A DNA stretch of 64,000 nucleotides from Tupaia tana (GCA_026018925.1 JAKSZU010000003.1:192310256-192374255); one strand, 5' to 3'; positions 42,801 through 53,590 are shown, numbered from the stretch's first letter. Notes: generated from the letters alone by a model not told the origin. Numbers and translations: made by a program.

Positions 42801-43537
42801 CTCCTCCCACAGCCGGGAGACCGCCTGCGGCCCCGCGATGGCCGGAAGTGCTCGCGCAGAGGCGGGTGGGTGGAGAGGGGCTGCCTGGAGCCGGGTCTCA
42901 GGACTGGCCTGGGATATTTATAGCACCTATGTTTCTCGACCTGTCTCCACCTGGAGTTATGCGGCCTGTGACCTGGATTTATGTACCCTGTGTAGGGAAT
43001 GAGGGGCACATCTCCCCGCAAGGGGGTGGCTCTTGGCCTTGGATTCTGGCAAGAATGGAAGTTGCAAAACCAAAACAAGGGGCCGTCTGGGGGAGCAGCG
43101 AGGCGCAGCAGCTCTAGTAAACTGCAGAGCTGCGTCTGAAAAGCAGTCGGTGGTTAGGCCGGTGAAACGCGGGGCTTTCCAAATGCACGTAGTGTTATAT
43201 TTGCGGCGGCCAGCCGTGGGCGTGGGTGAGGCAGGTGTGGGCGGCTGGGGAAGCGGCTCCCTCCCTCCAAGTCGCCCCGGCTCGGGCTCTCACGGTTTCC
43301 TGGCAGCTCATCTTAAGGTTAAAGGCTGGGAAACAAACAAACAAATAAAAAACCTACTCCCTCCCTTCCCACACCCCGGGGGGGATCTGTGCTTGGAGAG
43401 AGGAGCCCAGAGAACACGTGGTGGCCGCTAGTCTTCGCAGGTAAAAACTGCAGAGTGCCCGTTTGGGGCCCCATCATCGCAGTCGGCACCTTCAACTTCC
43501 CCTAATCACCACGGGTCTGGCTGCCTTCAGGCTGCGA

Positions 43538-43545
43538 TGACGTCA
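43538..43545. promoter_or_regulatory. consensus CRE palindrome
   Basis: TGACGTCA, the full CREB/ATF site, in the context GCGATGACGTCATTTAC, between the two CpG clusters. It is the only perfect CRE I noticed in the window. Confidence 0.45.
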
Positions 43546-43804
43546 TTTACAAAAATGCAGATAGCTGAACCTGGATATCAAGGAGCGGGCGATACTTAAT
43601 AATCCCAAGGAAGACACTGTTGTCGAGCCTTCGGGCATTTCTAGCTTTGCTCTGGCTCAACCTTGGGCAGCCCAGCCGGGGACAGCCATCTTTCTATTCT
43701 TCCACTTGTTAAGCTCGCCCTGGCTGCTTCCCCGCAAATTAGGCTGGAGAGGAGGCAATGGGCGGGATCTTGTGTGGAAACTAAAGGACAGTAGCAATAC
43801 CCAG

Positions 43805-43990
43805 GGAAATGAAAATATCCTTGGCATTTGTCCAGCACTTCCTTTTCTCATTTACCCTTGGGGCAGCACAAATGAGATCCTTTTGCTAAGGTCACCATTT
43901 CACAGATGGATAAACTGAGGCTTAGGAAGGCGAATGGACCTGCCTCACAGTGACAAAGCAAGTGTCACCCTCAATTGCAAACTCAGATCT
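43805..43990 (+). mobile_element. MIR
   Basis: CACCATTTCACAGATGGATA, AACTGAGGCTTAGGAAGGCG, GTGACAAAGCAAGTGTCACC. It lies just before the densest CpG block, so the island core starts at a repeat edge. Confidence 0.75.
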
Positions 43991-44470
43991 AGGGTGTCAG
44001 CGGGGCGCCCCGGCAGGGAAGGATTCCTGCTGCGGCCACGAGGGGAGGAGCCGGCGCCCCCCCCCCCCCGCCCCCCACAGCCCGCACAGGCCAGAGGCTG
44101 CTAGTAAGGCGGGTTTGGTCGCCCGGGCCGAGGGGCGGCCCGCCGGGAATCCCGCGCGGCACAGCGAGGCCCGGCAGCTGCCAGACGCGGCTGGTGACTG
44201 GCCCGCGCCGCCCGGCCCCCACCCTCGGCCCGCTGCGGTCGGGCAGCGAGCAGGCCACATACCGCGCGGCGCAGAGGAAATGGCTGGAATTCCTCCCGCG
44301 GCGCCTCGCTCGGGCCTCGGGCGGGCGGGGCTCTCCCAGCCCTGCCGGGGAGTGCGGAGGGCGTCCGAAGGACAGTGCGCGGGGCGCTGCGGGGCGAACG
44401 TCCCTGAAGGTGGGCAGCTGGCCAGGGTTGCCCTTTCCTCTGGGAGCGCTCCAGCCATTAACTCCGGCCT

Positions 44471-45158
44471 ATGGGCTCCCAGAGCCATTTGGCACCTCCA
44501 GAGCTGACGCACGTGAAGGAGCGCAGACTCGGTCCGCACAGATTCTCCATCCCAGCCTCCAGCCCCTTACCTGTCTCTGGTTCAGGGCCTGGTGTGGACA
44601 GGGCGCCTGGGCTGGCCACCTGCAGAGCGATCCTGCAGTCCCTGCGGATCCTGCCTCAAGCCTGGTTTCTGGCATGGTGCACAAGCCTGTACCCTGGCTG
44701 CAGAGGAGGCTGAGCACCCGGACTCTGCCCCAGGCAGTGGGTCCTCCGCAAGTTCCAGCCTCTGCTTTAGGAAAGCCTGGGTCACTGATGTCCCCAAATG
44801 TTCTAGGCTCTGGCCCCCTGGCTTGCTTTTGCAAGCCTGTAGGCATTGAGAACTAATGGACTTGATTGGGAGGGATTAGGATTTGGCCCAGCAGGAGACG
44901 GTGCAGTGTGAGGGCTGGATGGGGTGCAGGTAGTGAAGGTACAGCCAGGAAGGTGGCCTGAGGTGAACACTGACCTGGGCCTGTGCAAGGAGGCCTTCTC
45001 ACATTGTAGTCAGGCATGGGGCATGACAAAAGGCTAGAGGACCTTCTGGGAGTCAGCCTTCCTTGGGAAAGCTCACTGCTTCCCCTGGACACAACCAAAA
45101 ATCTTGATTTGGGTGGGTGATGAGGAAGGGAAAGTGGAGAGAGGACCTTCTGCCCTGC
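44471..45158. other. unique, moderately GC-rich sequence
   Basis: No repeat recognised; overlapping frames on both strands are of similar length and composition, as expected by chance. Confidence 0.3.
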
Positions 45159-45276
45159 TAGGAGGGAGGCCTGCCGTGCTTGGAACAGGGTCCTGGTTGA
45201 CCCAGCATCTCTCTCCTCCCTCAGTCTCCACTGGGATGGCTGATCCCGGGAGGATCTGTGTGGGGAGGCTTTACCT
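45159..45276 (+). repeat. diverged direct repeat, unit 1
   Basis: 118 bp starting TAGGAGGGAGGCCTG and ending CTTTACCT. It aligns end to end with unit 2 at 45744-45861 (shared GGAACAGGG, TCTCTCTC and GATCCC at matching positions). Confidence 0.6.
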
Positions 45277-45428
45277 GTTAGCAGGTGGGGAACTGAGCTG
45301 CGCTGTGTGAAATACTTGGTCCAGATCACAGGGTCCAGACCTCCAAGGTTGGAGACTTGCTCTGGGACATGGAATGAAGCCACAAACATGCGTAAAGTAG
45401 GAAGAGAGACGTTTTTAATAGAAAAGTG

Positions 45429-45472
<44 letters not shown>

Positions 45473-45743
45473 CCCTTTTAACAGAAGAATGCACTTCATG
45501 CCAGAGAGGTGTGAGCAGGCAGCTGTCTGAGGGGACAACTGGGCTGGGAATGGGGTTCAGTGTTAATTTTGTTTAGGACGGGAGGTCTGTCGTTGTAGTA
45601 TTTGCAGGCTTTCTCTATGCTTGTGTACTTTTTGCTAGTAAGGAGTCTGAATACCTGACTACGCATGCCCAGTGGACTTTGAGAGGATGCGCATCCACAT
45701 AGGGATGATCCTGCCTATATGGTGGAGGTCATATACCTCTGAG
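45277..45743. other. spacer between repeat units, with T(42) tract
   Basis: The T run at 45431-45472 is the longest homopolymer of the zone; no SINE body flanks it. Confidence 0.4.
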
Positions 45744-45861
45744 TAGGAGGGAGGCCTCTGGTGTGTGGAACAGGGACTGGATGATCTAGGGTCTCTCTCT
45801 TCCCTGTCTCCATCTGGATGGTGGATCCCAGGAGAAATGGTGTTTGGGAGACTTTTTACCT
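45744..45861 (+). repeat. diverged direct repeat, unit 2
   Basis: TAGGAGGGAGGCCTCTGG … GGATCCCAGGAGAAATG … TTTTTACCT, the same length as unit 1 and roughly three quarters alike by eye. Confidence 0.6.
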
Positions 45862-45884
45862 TTCTACTCTGCATCCCCGAACTC

Positions 45885-46200
45885 TCACCTGCGAGGGCTG
45901 CTGCCCCGTATGTCCTCATCCTCGGGGCCCTCCCTCCCCTCTGTCTGACTTCCAGCTCAGATCTTTTCTACATGATTTCTTCCTTGACCCTTCCTATCTT
46001 CCACCCCTCCTTGTGCATCCATGACGTTCGTCTTGCACCTTTCACACTGGATCGTGAATATTAGCTTACAAATGCATTTCCCCAAATAGCTCTACAACAG
46101 TAGAGATCGGTCAAATCTCATTATCTTTGTGGCCTTAGAGCACGGAGCTTGCCTTCCAGTAAAGACACTACTTGAATGTTTGTTGAATGAATAAATGAAA
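45885..46200 (+). mobile_element. L2 3' end
   Basis: TTCTTCCTTGACCCTTCC, CTTTGTGGCCTTAGAGCAC, and GAATGTTTGTTGAATGAATA, the classic L2 terminus. Confidence 0.7.
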
Positions 46201-47562
46201 GAGGGATTGGACAGGGACAGTACAAACAAGCAGAACACAGGAAAAGCAGGCCACATATGGAACCTGCTAGAATGCCTTCACCCTTACTTCCTGCATACAC
46301 AAAGAACTTGCTACCTAGAGCCTGCCCTGCCCTCTCTTACCTGCCACCAGGTGGGCCCAATCCAGAGGGTTCAGCACCACTACTTCCCAAGACCACTCTG
46401 AGCTCACACCTCTCCCCTAAGCTTGATCCCGGCCTGCACCTCACTCCCTTTCCTACACTAGGTTCTGGACTCAGCTGACATGTGCCTGCTTCCCTTTCCT
46501 GCCCTCCTCATGCACCCCCTTCCAATGCTGCGCACGCTGCCCACCTCATTTCTCAGTCCAGGGTTCAGGAGGATCTGACTCCACAGGGCGTGGTGCTGTC
46601 CAGATGTTCCACACGGGATCAGGGTTAGGAGCTAGTGGCCCACCGCAAGGCTGGCAGTAGGCATGGCAGTAGCGGTCTCTGCTTGCCCCGGGGTAGAAGG
46701 GGTGAAGTTTCTCAAACTGACTCATGTCACCTGAGTCCCACGTGACCAGTTTAAACTTCCAAACTCTCCGGAGGATTTTGAGCAGGCAGACTGAGACCTG
46801 GAGAGGGACCTCCTCCGAGTCAGTCCCTGCAAGGTTCTGGGAGAAAGGAGGAGGCCTGCCCCGGGCCTGAACTTACACACTTGCCCTTCCTAAGATAGGC
46901 CGAGTGGGTGTCGGTGGAACCAGGGAGGGCGGGGATGAGGTGTCAGTTCTAAGGTTGCCCTGGACTCTCACCCCGAGGAGCAGGCCTGAAAGGCCTTGGC
47001 AGACCCTTCATACAGACACAGGCAGACAGAAACACAGACAGCTCATAGTGACAACGTTGGTTCTGGGAATTTTGGAAGTCAAAACCCCTACATTTTTCAC
47101 AAGAAAAAGGAACAGATTTTGGCATCTTTGCTTCAGAAACAGGAACTGACCAAGACAGTGACCTCTGATAATCACTTCCTCATCACAGTGCTAAGAAGGG
47201 GGTAGGAACCCTGGCTCTTCTCTGTCCTCCCTAGAGATCTGTGGGCAGGAGCCCCACAGTTTTATGAAAGTAGGGAAGGGAAGGAAAGGGAAGGGAAGGG
47301 AGAGAGGCTTGGCAGAGGGCAGGAAAGAGAAGGAGGAGGGATACATTCTAAGTGGTCAGTCCGTGAGAATTGAGAAGGCCAGGAAGCTGATCGATAGGAG
47401 GCGCCTCACACCTCACAGATGCTCAGTGTCGTTATTTTCATCTCTTCGAGGAAAGAACATCAGTGACATGTACCCTGTAGAGCTCACAGTTCCTGTCATA
47501 ACATTGAGGTCCAGCTGTGCACACTTAGAGCAAACCTGACTGCATTACTTCCTCTGCATTTA
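46201..47562. other. unique sequence with (GGGAA)n
   Basis: A GGGAA/GGAAA purine repeat lies at 47263-47305; otherwise no repeat or gene recognised. Confidence 0.35.
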
Positions 47563-47818
47563 ATTTTCTTTTCTTTTTTTTTTTTTTTGCCAGAGGGCAT
47601 GTGTGCTTGTTGAGGATAGATAGAGAGAGAGAGAGCATCCCAGTCATCCCACAGTCCTTTCACCTCCGTTTTTTCCTTCTGTCTGACCTCTGCACAGGCA
47701 CACACATGCACCCAGTGTTTCCCAAGTTGTAGGACCTAGACCCGAACCTTGCTGTTGGCCATGTGTAATCCAGCTGCCCCAAACACCATGCCATGGGCTG
47801 ACCCTCCTCTGAATTAAA
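47551..47818 (-). mobile_element. SINE-A, old
   Basis: Antisense: T16 then GCCAGAGGGCATGTGTGC; centre shortened; AACCTTGCTGTTGGCCATGT; CATGGGCTGACC. Flanks CCTCTGCATT and CCTCTGAATT. Confidence 0.85.
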
Positions 47819-47821
47819 GCA

Positions 47822-48048
47822 AAAAACGTCTATTTATTCATTTCCTCCAAGATTGAGAGGGAAAATAGTGCTTCAACAGGGCCCTGATGCTGAGATCTGG
47901 CCCCGGCCTCCCCCAGCCCCAGATTATGGGCATATGTGTACCTAGCATACGCAGGGAGGGCTCCAGACACGAACCCTGAACCTTCCCGTGGAGCTCAGCC
48001 TCACATGAAGAGTGTCATGCTTTACTACTGCATCACTGTCCAGCCCCC
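47822..48048 (-). mobile_element. SINE-E
   Basis: The minus strand starts GGGGCTGGACAGTGATGCAG and has GGTTCAGGGTTCGTGTCTGG at box B. It ends AATGAATAAATAGACG followed by TTTTTTG. Confidence 0.5.
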
Positions 48049-48349
48049 TCTTCTGCATTTTGGGAGCACCTAGTGCATATCAAACAGGTTGCTGACAACT
48101 GGAAGAATAAAAACCAGATTTCCCCTGCACAATTGAAAAGAAGGAACTGATAGTCAAATAATAAAGCATTAAGGTAATGAAGCTGAAGATATCAGTTGCC
48201 AAGGGAAGAAGAAGAAGCCACATCAGATTGGGCTGGGCCATAAAAGGTCTTCGGAAGAAGGTGGCATTCGCAGTGGGCCTTGAGAGGTACATGGGGAAGG
48301 AGGACATTCCGGTGAAAAGGATCAGCCTCAGGAAGGAGCAGGGGTATAG

Positions 48350-48440
48350 TGCCAGTCCATGGAGTAGTGATTAAGGCAGCTGGATCCCATGTAGCCAACT
48401 GTGTGGTTCAAGTCCTGGACCGGCATCTTCGACAACATGC

Positions 48441-48471
<31 letters not shown>

Positions 48472-48602
48472 AAAGTTGAGAGGAGAATGGAGAAGGGACT
48501 GTGGCATGGCCGTTTCCCTGAGGGAGTACTTTCCTGTATTCCTTCTCTCTCTGTTTCTCTCCTTTAGCTATGTGCTCTATAGCAAAATTAAAAATAGTAA
48601 TA
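48350..48602 (+). mobile_element. SINE-A, old, with (GT)n
   Basis: CCAGTCCATGGAGTAGTG, GGTTCAAGTCC box B, (GT)n 48441-48469 replacing the GTGCGTGCGTG segment, GTGGCATGGCCGTTTCC. Confidence 0.83.
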
Positions 48603-48769
48603 GGGGCCAGTAGGTGGCATGGTGGTCAAGGTGCTGAACTCCCACATGGCCAACCGTGGTGTGAGTCCCAGACCTGGCGGCTTGTTTTCTCACTTTTTAT
48701 CTCTGTCTGTTGGTTTCTCTCTGGTGAGTGCACATGTCCTATAGCAGAAATCTTAAAAACAATAAAATA
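48603..48769 (+). mobile_element. SINE, A/B hybrid
   Basis: SINE-B-like length (167 nt) and CTTGTTTTCTCAC join, but it ends GGTGAGTGCACATGTCCTAT AGCAGAAATC like SINE-A. An internally deleted A or a source form between the types. Confidence 0.78.
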
Positions 48770-49074
48770 GGGAACCAGCAGTTAGCGTAATGGCTATGTC
48801 GCTGGACTCCCACGTAGTCGACCGCGGTTCGCGTCTCGGACCCGGTGGCTTACAACTCACGCCGGGCGCATGTGCGTGCGTGCCCAAGATCCCGAGAGGA
48901 GAATGGAGGAGAAGGGATTGCGGCGTGACCATCCCTCCTGGGGGGTGATTTCTCGCTTTCTGTATCTATGTCTCTGTCTGTCTGGCGAGCGCACGCGCCC
49001 TATAGTGAAAAATCTCTCCAAAAAAACCAAAAACCAAAAAACAAAACAAAACAAAACAAAAAAACAATAAAATA
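48756..49074 (+). mobile_element. SINE-A, young, subfamily A2
   Basis: Exact 14-nt TSD AAAACAATAAAATA (48756-48769 and 49061-49074). GGGAACC start, box B GGTTCGCGTCT, TTACAACTC, GCGTGACCATCC, CTATAGTGAAAAATC, then (CAAAA)n. Confidence 0.95.
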
Positions 49075-49274
49075 AATAAAATAATTATTTTAAAATAAAA
49101 TTAAAAATTAAAAAACAACATATGAGAGAAGATAGGTGTGAATGCAGCCAGGGAGCTGGGCATGTGGGGTATAAGCGGGTACAGAGGAGTAGTGGGAGAA
49201 ATGGCTGGAGCAGAAGATGAGAGTCACTTGGCAGAGGGCTGTGAGTGCCAGGCAGGAATGATAAACCCCACATC

Positions 49275-50651
49275 ATGTGCTCTGGCAGCTCGGAGCAAAG
49301 AGCAAGACAATGGTGAGGCAGAGACCCACCCGTGATGACAACCCTCGCAGGCCCTCGCAGCGTGCAGCCGCCTGAGCCTGGGCTTGGACCGCTGGCCTGG
49401 GCTCCTGATGCAAAGCTGAGCTTCAGTTCCCCTAGGCAGCAAAGTGAGTACGGAAGGTGGTATCAGGGTCTGGCGTGGAATGCCCAGGGCAGTGCTCGCT
49501 CCTGGACAGGCTAGTGAAGGGCACCCATGCTGGGGAGGGGACAGAAGGAAGGACAGATCACAGGTCTGGGCCCCAAGCTGATGGTGGGGGCAGTGACAGT
49601 CTCCTAAGGCAGCTGGGGTGGGAAAGTGCTGGGGAGGAGGGACAGGGCCCGGGGCAGGGCCGGGGGCAGCGCTGGGCAGAGACCTGTGAATCAAGGGGTC
49701 CCTGAATAGACACAGCTGGACCCCCTTCCCAGTCTGTGGCTGTTCTTAACAGAGCACTTCCCAGGGTGGGGAGTGGGGACGGAAGGGCCTCCTTCAGCAA
49801 CAGGCAAAGGAGATTGTATTGTTTGCTACTTCTAAATAGCTTTATTCCTCTTCAGGGTTGTATGCTTCTAGAGGGCACAGGTGGTATTTCCTACAGGCCT
49901 AGTGCTCCCTGGGCCTAACTAAGTCCACTAAAGGAAAGGATGGGGTCAGACGCCCTTGTGAGAAGCCTTGGGGATGGTAGCGAAGGCTGTTTACTGTTTG
50001 TCACACATGCCCCTCTTCACCTGCTGTGACCTCTATGCCCTTGATGGTGAAATCTCACTTCCTGTGGGGTTTTCGCTAATGTGACAACTTCCCTCCCTTC
50101 CTGGGCTTCCTCTATCTCTCGTTTTCCCCATGGGGCATGCTAGCATTTCCTGTTTGTTCTGTACACATGTAAGGAGTACCTTCAATTTGTCTGGTCTTGT
50201 GCTAGAATGGGAACACGATGGTGAATAAAACTTAGGATGGAAGTAGGTAAACTGATCCCCAGCCTTACAAGGGTCCGATAATCTCTCCAAAGCCTGATAG
50301 GGTCTGAGAGATACTTGACTGGGAGAGATTTTCCTTGCTGCTGCTGATTTTGGGGCGCCATCTGCTGGCCACATATGCTGCGTCCACACGCAGCTTCACT
50401 TAGGCACACGCAGGATGCCAACTATTCTATGAGGCAGGTAGCTGTGTGCACGCAGTGAGCGTATACAGACTCACGCACGTATGAGACGAGACAGTGACCC
50501 ACAATCACATGTAGAAATTTAAGATCTAGTGAAGCACCTCACCAAGATACTTGCAGGTCTACACAGTAAAATCCAATTCTTTGGATCAGGCTTATTTTTT
50601 ACCACCCTTTCTAGCCAATTAGCCGAGCATGCTTCATTGTCACCTGTCCCT
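49275..50651. other. unique sequence
   Basis: 1.4 kb, GC-richer at 49330-49800, no repeat or exon pair recognised. Confidence 0.3.
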
Positions 50652-50948
50652 CTCCACTCTTAATTCTTTTTTTTTTTTTTGGAGAGGTTTTCGCTATAGG
50701 GCGCATGCGCTCGCCAGACAGACAGAGACAGACAGAGAGACAGAAAGCGAGAAATCACCCCCGGGGGGATGGCCACGCCGCAATCCCTTCTCCTCCATTC
50801 TCCTCTCGGGATCTTGGGCACGCACGCACACGCGCCTGGCGTGAGTTTTAAGCCACCGGGTTTTGGACGCGAACCGCAATGGACTACATGGGAGTCCAGC
50901 GACATAGCCATTACTCTAACTGCTGGTTCCCTCCACTCTTAATTCTTT
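50652..50948 (-). mobile_element. SINE-A, young, mixed A1/A2
   Basis: Antisense. Flanked by CTCCACTCTTAATTCTTT at 50652-50669 and 50931-50948 (18 nt, exact). GGACGCGAACC and GGTTCCC (A2) with GGCCACGCC (A1). Confidence 0.95.
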
Positions 50949-50988
50949 TTTTTTTTTTTTTTTTTTTTTTTTTCACTCTTAATTCTTT
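50946..50988 (-). mobile_element. T28 tract with its own target duplication
   Basis: CACTCTTAATTCTTT occurs a third time at 50974-50988, right after 28 T. This looks like a retroinsertion of poly(A) alone, or the remains of a second SINE at the same site. Confidence 0.6.
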
Positions 50989-51268
50989 AAGAACAAGTTC
51001 AAATGCTGCATTCTCCAGGAAGCTACCCCTTACCTTTCCAGCTCATGTAACAACTTCTTTTCTGAATTTCTATAATGTTATGATATTTATCATTTTACTA
51101 ATTTGTCTTTTAGCTACTTGGGGACATATGTTTTCTCCATTTCTAGTCAATGATCTCTTTGAAGGTAGGAGTTGTGCTTGATTCAAGTTAGCGTTCCCCT
51201 GGGGTGCTGGTATATTGCCTCGCCGAAAGGAGGGGCTCGACACGTATTTATTGAATAAATGAATCAAG
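50989..51268 (+). mobile_element. L2 3' end
   Basis: CTCCAGGAAGCTACCCCTTA, GATCTCTTTGAAGGTAGGAG, CACGTATTTATTGAATAAAT; the preceding CTCTTAATTC segment is probably also L2. Confidence 0.75.
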
Positions 51269-51406
51269 AGCACCATCATGGGCACAGAGGAAATGCAGAA
51301 ACACACATCTACTGACTTCGATTTTTCTATCCTGGCAAAAATGCACCTGTGTAGAAAAGCACAGAAACACCCATCTCTATACGGATGTGAGTGAACCTGT
51401 CCTTTA

Positions 51407-51720
51407 AAACTCTTTATTGGGGCCAGCAGATGGCATAATGGTTACATCTCTGGACTCCCATATAGTCAACCCCAGTTCGAGTCCTGGACTTGGTGGCTTA
51501 AAACTCACACTGGATGCTTGTGCGTGCGTGCCCACCCAAGATCCTGAGAGGAGAATGAAGAAGGGATTGCGGTGTGGCCATCCCCCATGGGGGATGATTT
51601 CTTGCTCTTTGTTGCTCTCTCTCTCTCTGTCCAGCAAGTGCACAGATCCTATAGCAAAAATCTCTCTAAACAAACAAACAAACAAACAAAAAACAAAAAG
51701 CAAACAAAACTCTATCATTT
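51407..51720 (+). mobile_element. SINE-A
   Basis: GGGGCCAGCAGATGGCATAA, box B AGTTCGAGTCC, CGTGCCCACCCAAGATCC (4-nt insertion), ATCTCTCTAAACAAACAAAC tail. AAAACTCT flanks both sides. Confidence 0.9.
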
Positions 51721-51724
51721 CTAT

Positions 51725-52180
51725 TGTCATCCCAACGTAGGTCTTCATCCTGCTGACTTCAGCATTAGCCTCTAACTCATTTGTCTCTGGTTCTTCCCTT
51801 TCCTTTTTTTCCCCTTGGCCCCGGGCTGGGCCTTCTCCACAGTATTATTCCTCAGCTCAGTACTCTAGCAGTTCTTGCTGCCTTGTATGATGCTGTCTAG
51901 AAAAAGCTAAATCCTTTTTTTAAACTTTTTCCTTAGGGAAGGGAGTCACAGTTAGAATAAGTGAAAAAGCAGCAGCTTCTGGGAATGTTGTTATTGCTTG
52001 TTAAGAGAGATGGGAGGTACCCAGAATCGTCCTACCTGCCTTGCAGCCATTTGCAACCATGAGAGAAAGGCCAACATGTTGCCCCTCACCTCATTGGGTA
52101 GTCGAACAAATGATACTACTGGATTCCTTATGTATGGGAGAAAGGTCACCCTCTTGGTTTAAGCCACTGTAAATTATGTT
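51725..52180. other. unique sequence or old LTR remnant
   Basis: TTGGTTTAAGCCACTGTAAA near 52157 resembles a MaLR LTR end, too short to call. Confidence 0.25.
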
Positions 52181-52385
52181 TCTGTTACATGGATCTGGCT
52201 GTAATCCTAGCTCACAATCTCAGGTGTCCTGCTTCCCCTGGTACTCACAGGGTAAAGTCTAATTTCCTTGACTGGGTGTCAAGAGTACTCATGATCTGTT
52301 TCCACTCTACTCATCTAATCTCGCTCCCTAGCATTCTCATGGTCACACCGAGTCCAAGTCTCCATCATCTCATGCTTAGACAACT

Positions 52386-52616
52386 TTTTATTTTAAAATT
52401 TGCTAGAGGGCATGTGTACTTTCTGGAGATAGGGAGAGAGAGAGAGAGGAAGTGAGAAAACATCCCCATTGGGGATGCGCATGTCATAATTCTTTCTTCC
52501 CCATTTCTCCTCTTGGGATTTTGGGCATGTTTTTCCAAGCTGCCAGGTTGGGAACTCAAACTGCGGAGTGGAATGTGGAATCCAGTATTTCTTAACCACC
52601 ACACCACTAGCTGGCC
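52386..52616 (-). mobile_element. SINE-A, old, in L2
   Basis: Antisense: AAAATTTGCTAGAGGGCATG, CCCCATTGGGGATGCGCATG, CACCACTAGCTGGCCC. Confidence 0.85.
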
Positions 52617-52721
52617 CTGGACAATCTCCATACTTCCTGACTGACCTCGTTGCTCCCCTCCACCCGCCCACCCCCATCTCCTATAATCATTCTTCTCACA
52701 GTAGCTAGAGAGTTCTTTGAG

Positions 52722-53010
52722 AATAGCAGTTAGCGTAATGGCTATGTCGCTGGACTCCCACGTAGTTGACTGCGGTTCGAGTCCCGGACTCGGTGGCTTA
52801 AACTCACGCCAGGCGCATGTGCGTGCGTGCCCAAGATCCCGAGAGGAGAATGAAGGAGAAGGGATTGCGGCGTGACCATCCCCCCTAGGGGGTGGTCTCT
52901 CCCTTTCTGTCTCTTTGTCTCTCTCTGTCTGTCTGGCGAGCGCATGTGCCCTATAGCAAAAACCTCTCCAAAAAAAAAAAAAAGAAAAAAAGAAAGAAAG
53001 AAAATAAATC
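52722..53010 (+). mobile_element. SINE-A, young, in L2
   Basis: Head lacks the first GGGACC (AGAATAGCAGTTAGCG), a small 5' loss. Box B is A1-type GGTTCGAGTCC but the body has the A2-type GACCATCC; (AAAG)n-rich tail. Confidence 0.92.
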
Positions 53011-53120
53011 AAGTGTCTTTTCTAGGTTTGAATTCTTTCAATGGCTTTTTTTTTACACTTTAACTCAGATCCAAATGCCTCAATAAAACCCAAATTTCTA
53101 CAAGGGTCTGCAGGGCCAAG

Positions 53121-53302
53121 ATCAGAAATCCTCAATCCTGGCTGCACATTAGAATCATCTAGGAATATTTGAAAACTTATCATTGGTTGAGCTTTAATTA
53201 ACATCCTGACTTGATTGCTCTGGGAGGGGCCTGGGGCACTGACATTTTAGACAAGTGCCTGGGGTAGATTCTGGAGGACAGCCAGAGTTGAGAACCTCTG
53301 AT
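53121..53302 (+). mobile_element. MER5-type hAT element, near complete
   Basis: AATCCTCAATCCTGGCTGCA, CATTAGAATCATCTAGG, GATTGCTCTGGGAGGGGCCT and AGAGTTGAGAACCTCTGATT: both ends and the centre of a MER5-like element. Confidence 0.8.
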
Positions 53303-53590
53303 TTAGACCTTGCTGTTATACCAGCCTCGCCCAGCCCCATAGGCCTGTGACTCCCCCTGCTTCAACTGTGCAGGTCTTCCAGTTCTCAGGGTACCGAGCT
53401 GCTGCCTCAGGGCCTTCGTGGATGCTGTTCCTTCTGCCTGGAGGGTCTTTCCTCTGCCTGTCATATGTCTGCTTTGTCTTATCTTTCAGTAGCAGTTTGC
53501 ACTCTCTGTGGTCATTTTCTTTTTTTTTTTTTCTTGATACTTGCTGCCATTTAAAACTCACATGTATTTTTAAGGAATTATTTATTCCCG

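Larger units (their letters stand above)
42815..44470. promoter_or_regulatory. CpG-island segment, candidate promoter
   Basis: CpGs cluster at 42815-42890, 43140-43300 and densely at 43990-44420 (GGGGCGCCCCGGCAGGG, GGGCCGAGGGGCGGCCCGCC). The rest of the window is CpG-poor outside young SINEs. A TATA-like TATTTATAG lies at 42915 and a perfect CRE at 43538. CpG islands usually mark promoters; direction and transcript are unknown. Confidence 0.55.
48110..49270 (-). mobile_element. L2 remnant, split by three SINEs
   Basis: AAAAGGTCTTCGGAAGAAGG, GTGGCATTCGCAGTGGGCC and ACATTCCGGTGAAAAGG, then beyond the SINEs TGAATGCAGCCAGGGAGC. The phrase order fits reverse-complemented L2. Confidence 0.5.
52195..53520 (+). 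mobile_element. L2 ORF2 end and 3'UTR, split by two SINEs and MER5
   Basis: GGTACTCACAGGGTAAAGTC, ATTCTTTCAATGGCTTT, TCAGGGCCTTCGTGGATGCT and GTTCCTTCTGCCTGGAGGG are in L2 sense order. The MER5 inside it is old, the two SINEs younger. Confidence 0.7.

Noticed and set aside
42644-43117. 157-codon frame near the CpG zone
   Set aside because: No recognisable family, low-complexity Gly/Pro content, opposed by an open frame on the other strand.
43950-44507. 185-codon frame over the CpG island
   Set aside because: It starts inside a MIR and its Pro/Arg/Gly/Ala content follows from GC richness. Frames on the other strand are as long.
44853-45494. 213-codon minus-strand frame
   Set aside because: Its start is a run of lysines read from the T42 tract; the rest shows no domain.
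52365-53012. 215-codon minus-strand frame
   Set aside because: It is made of two antisense SINEs and the sequence between them.
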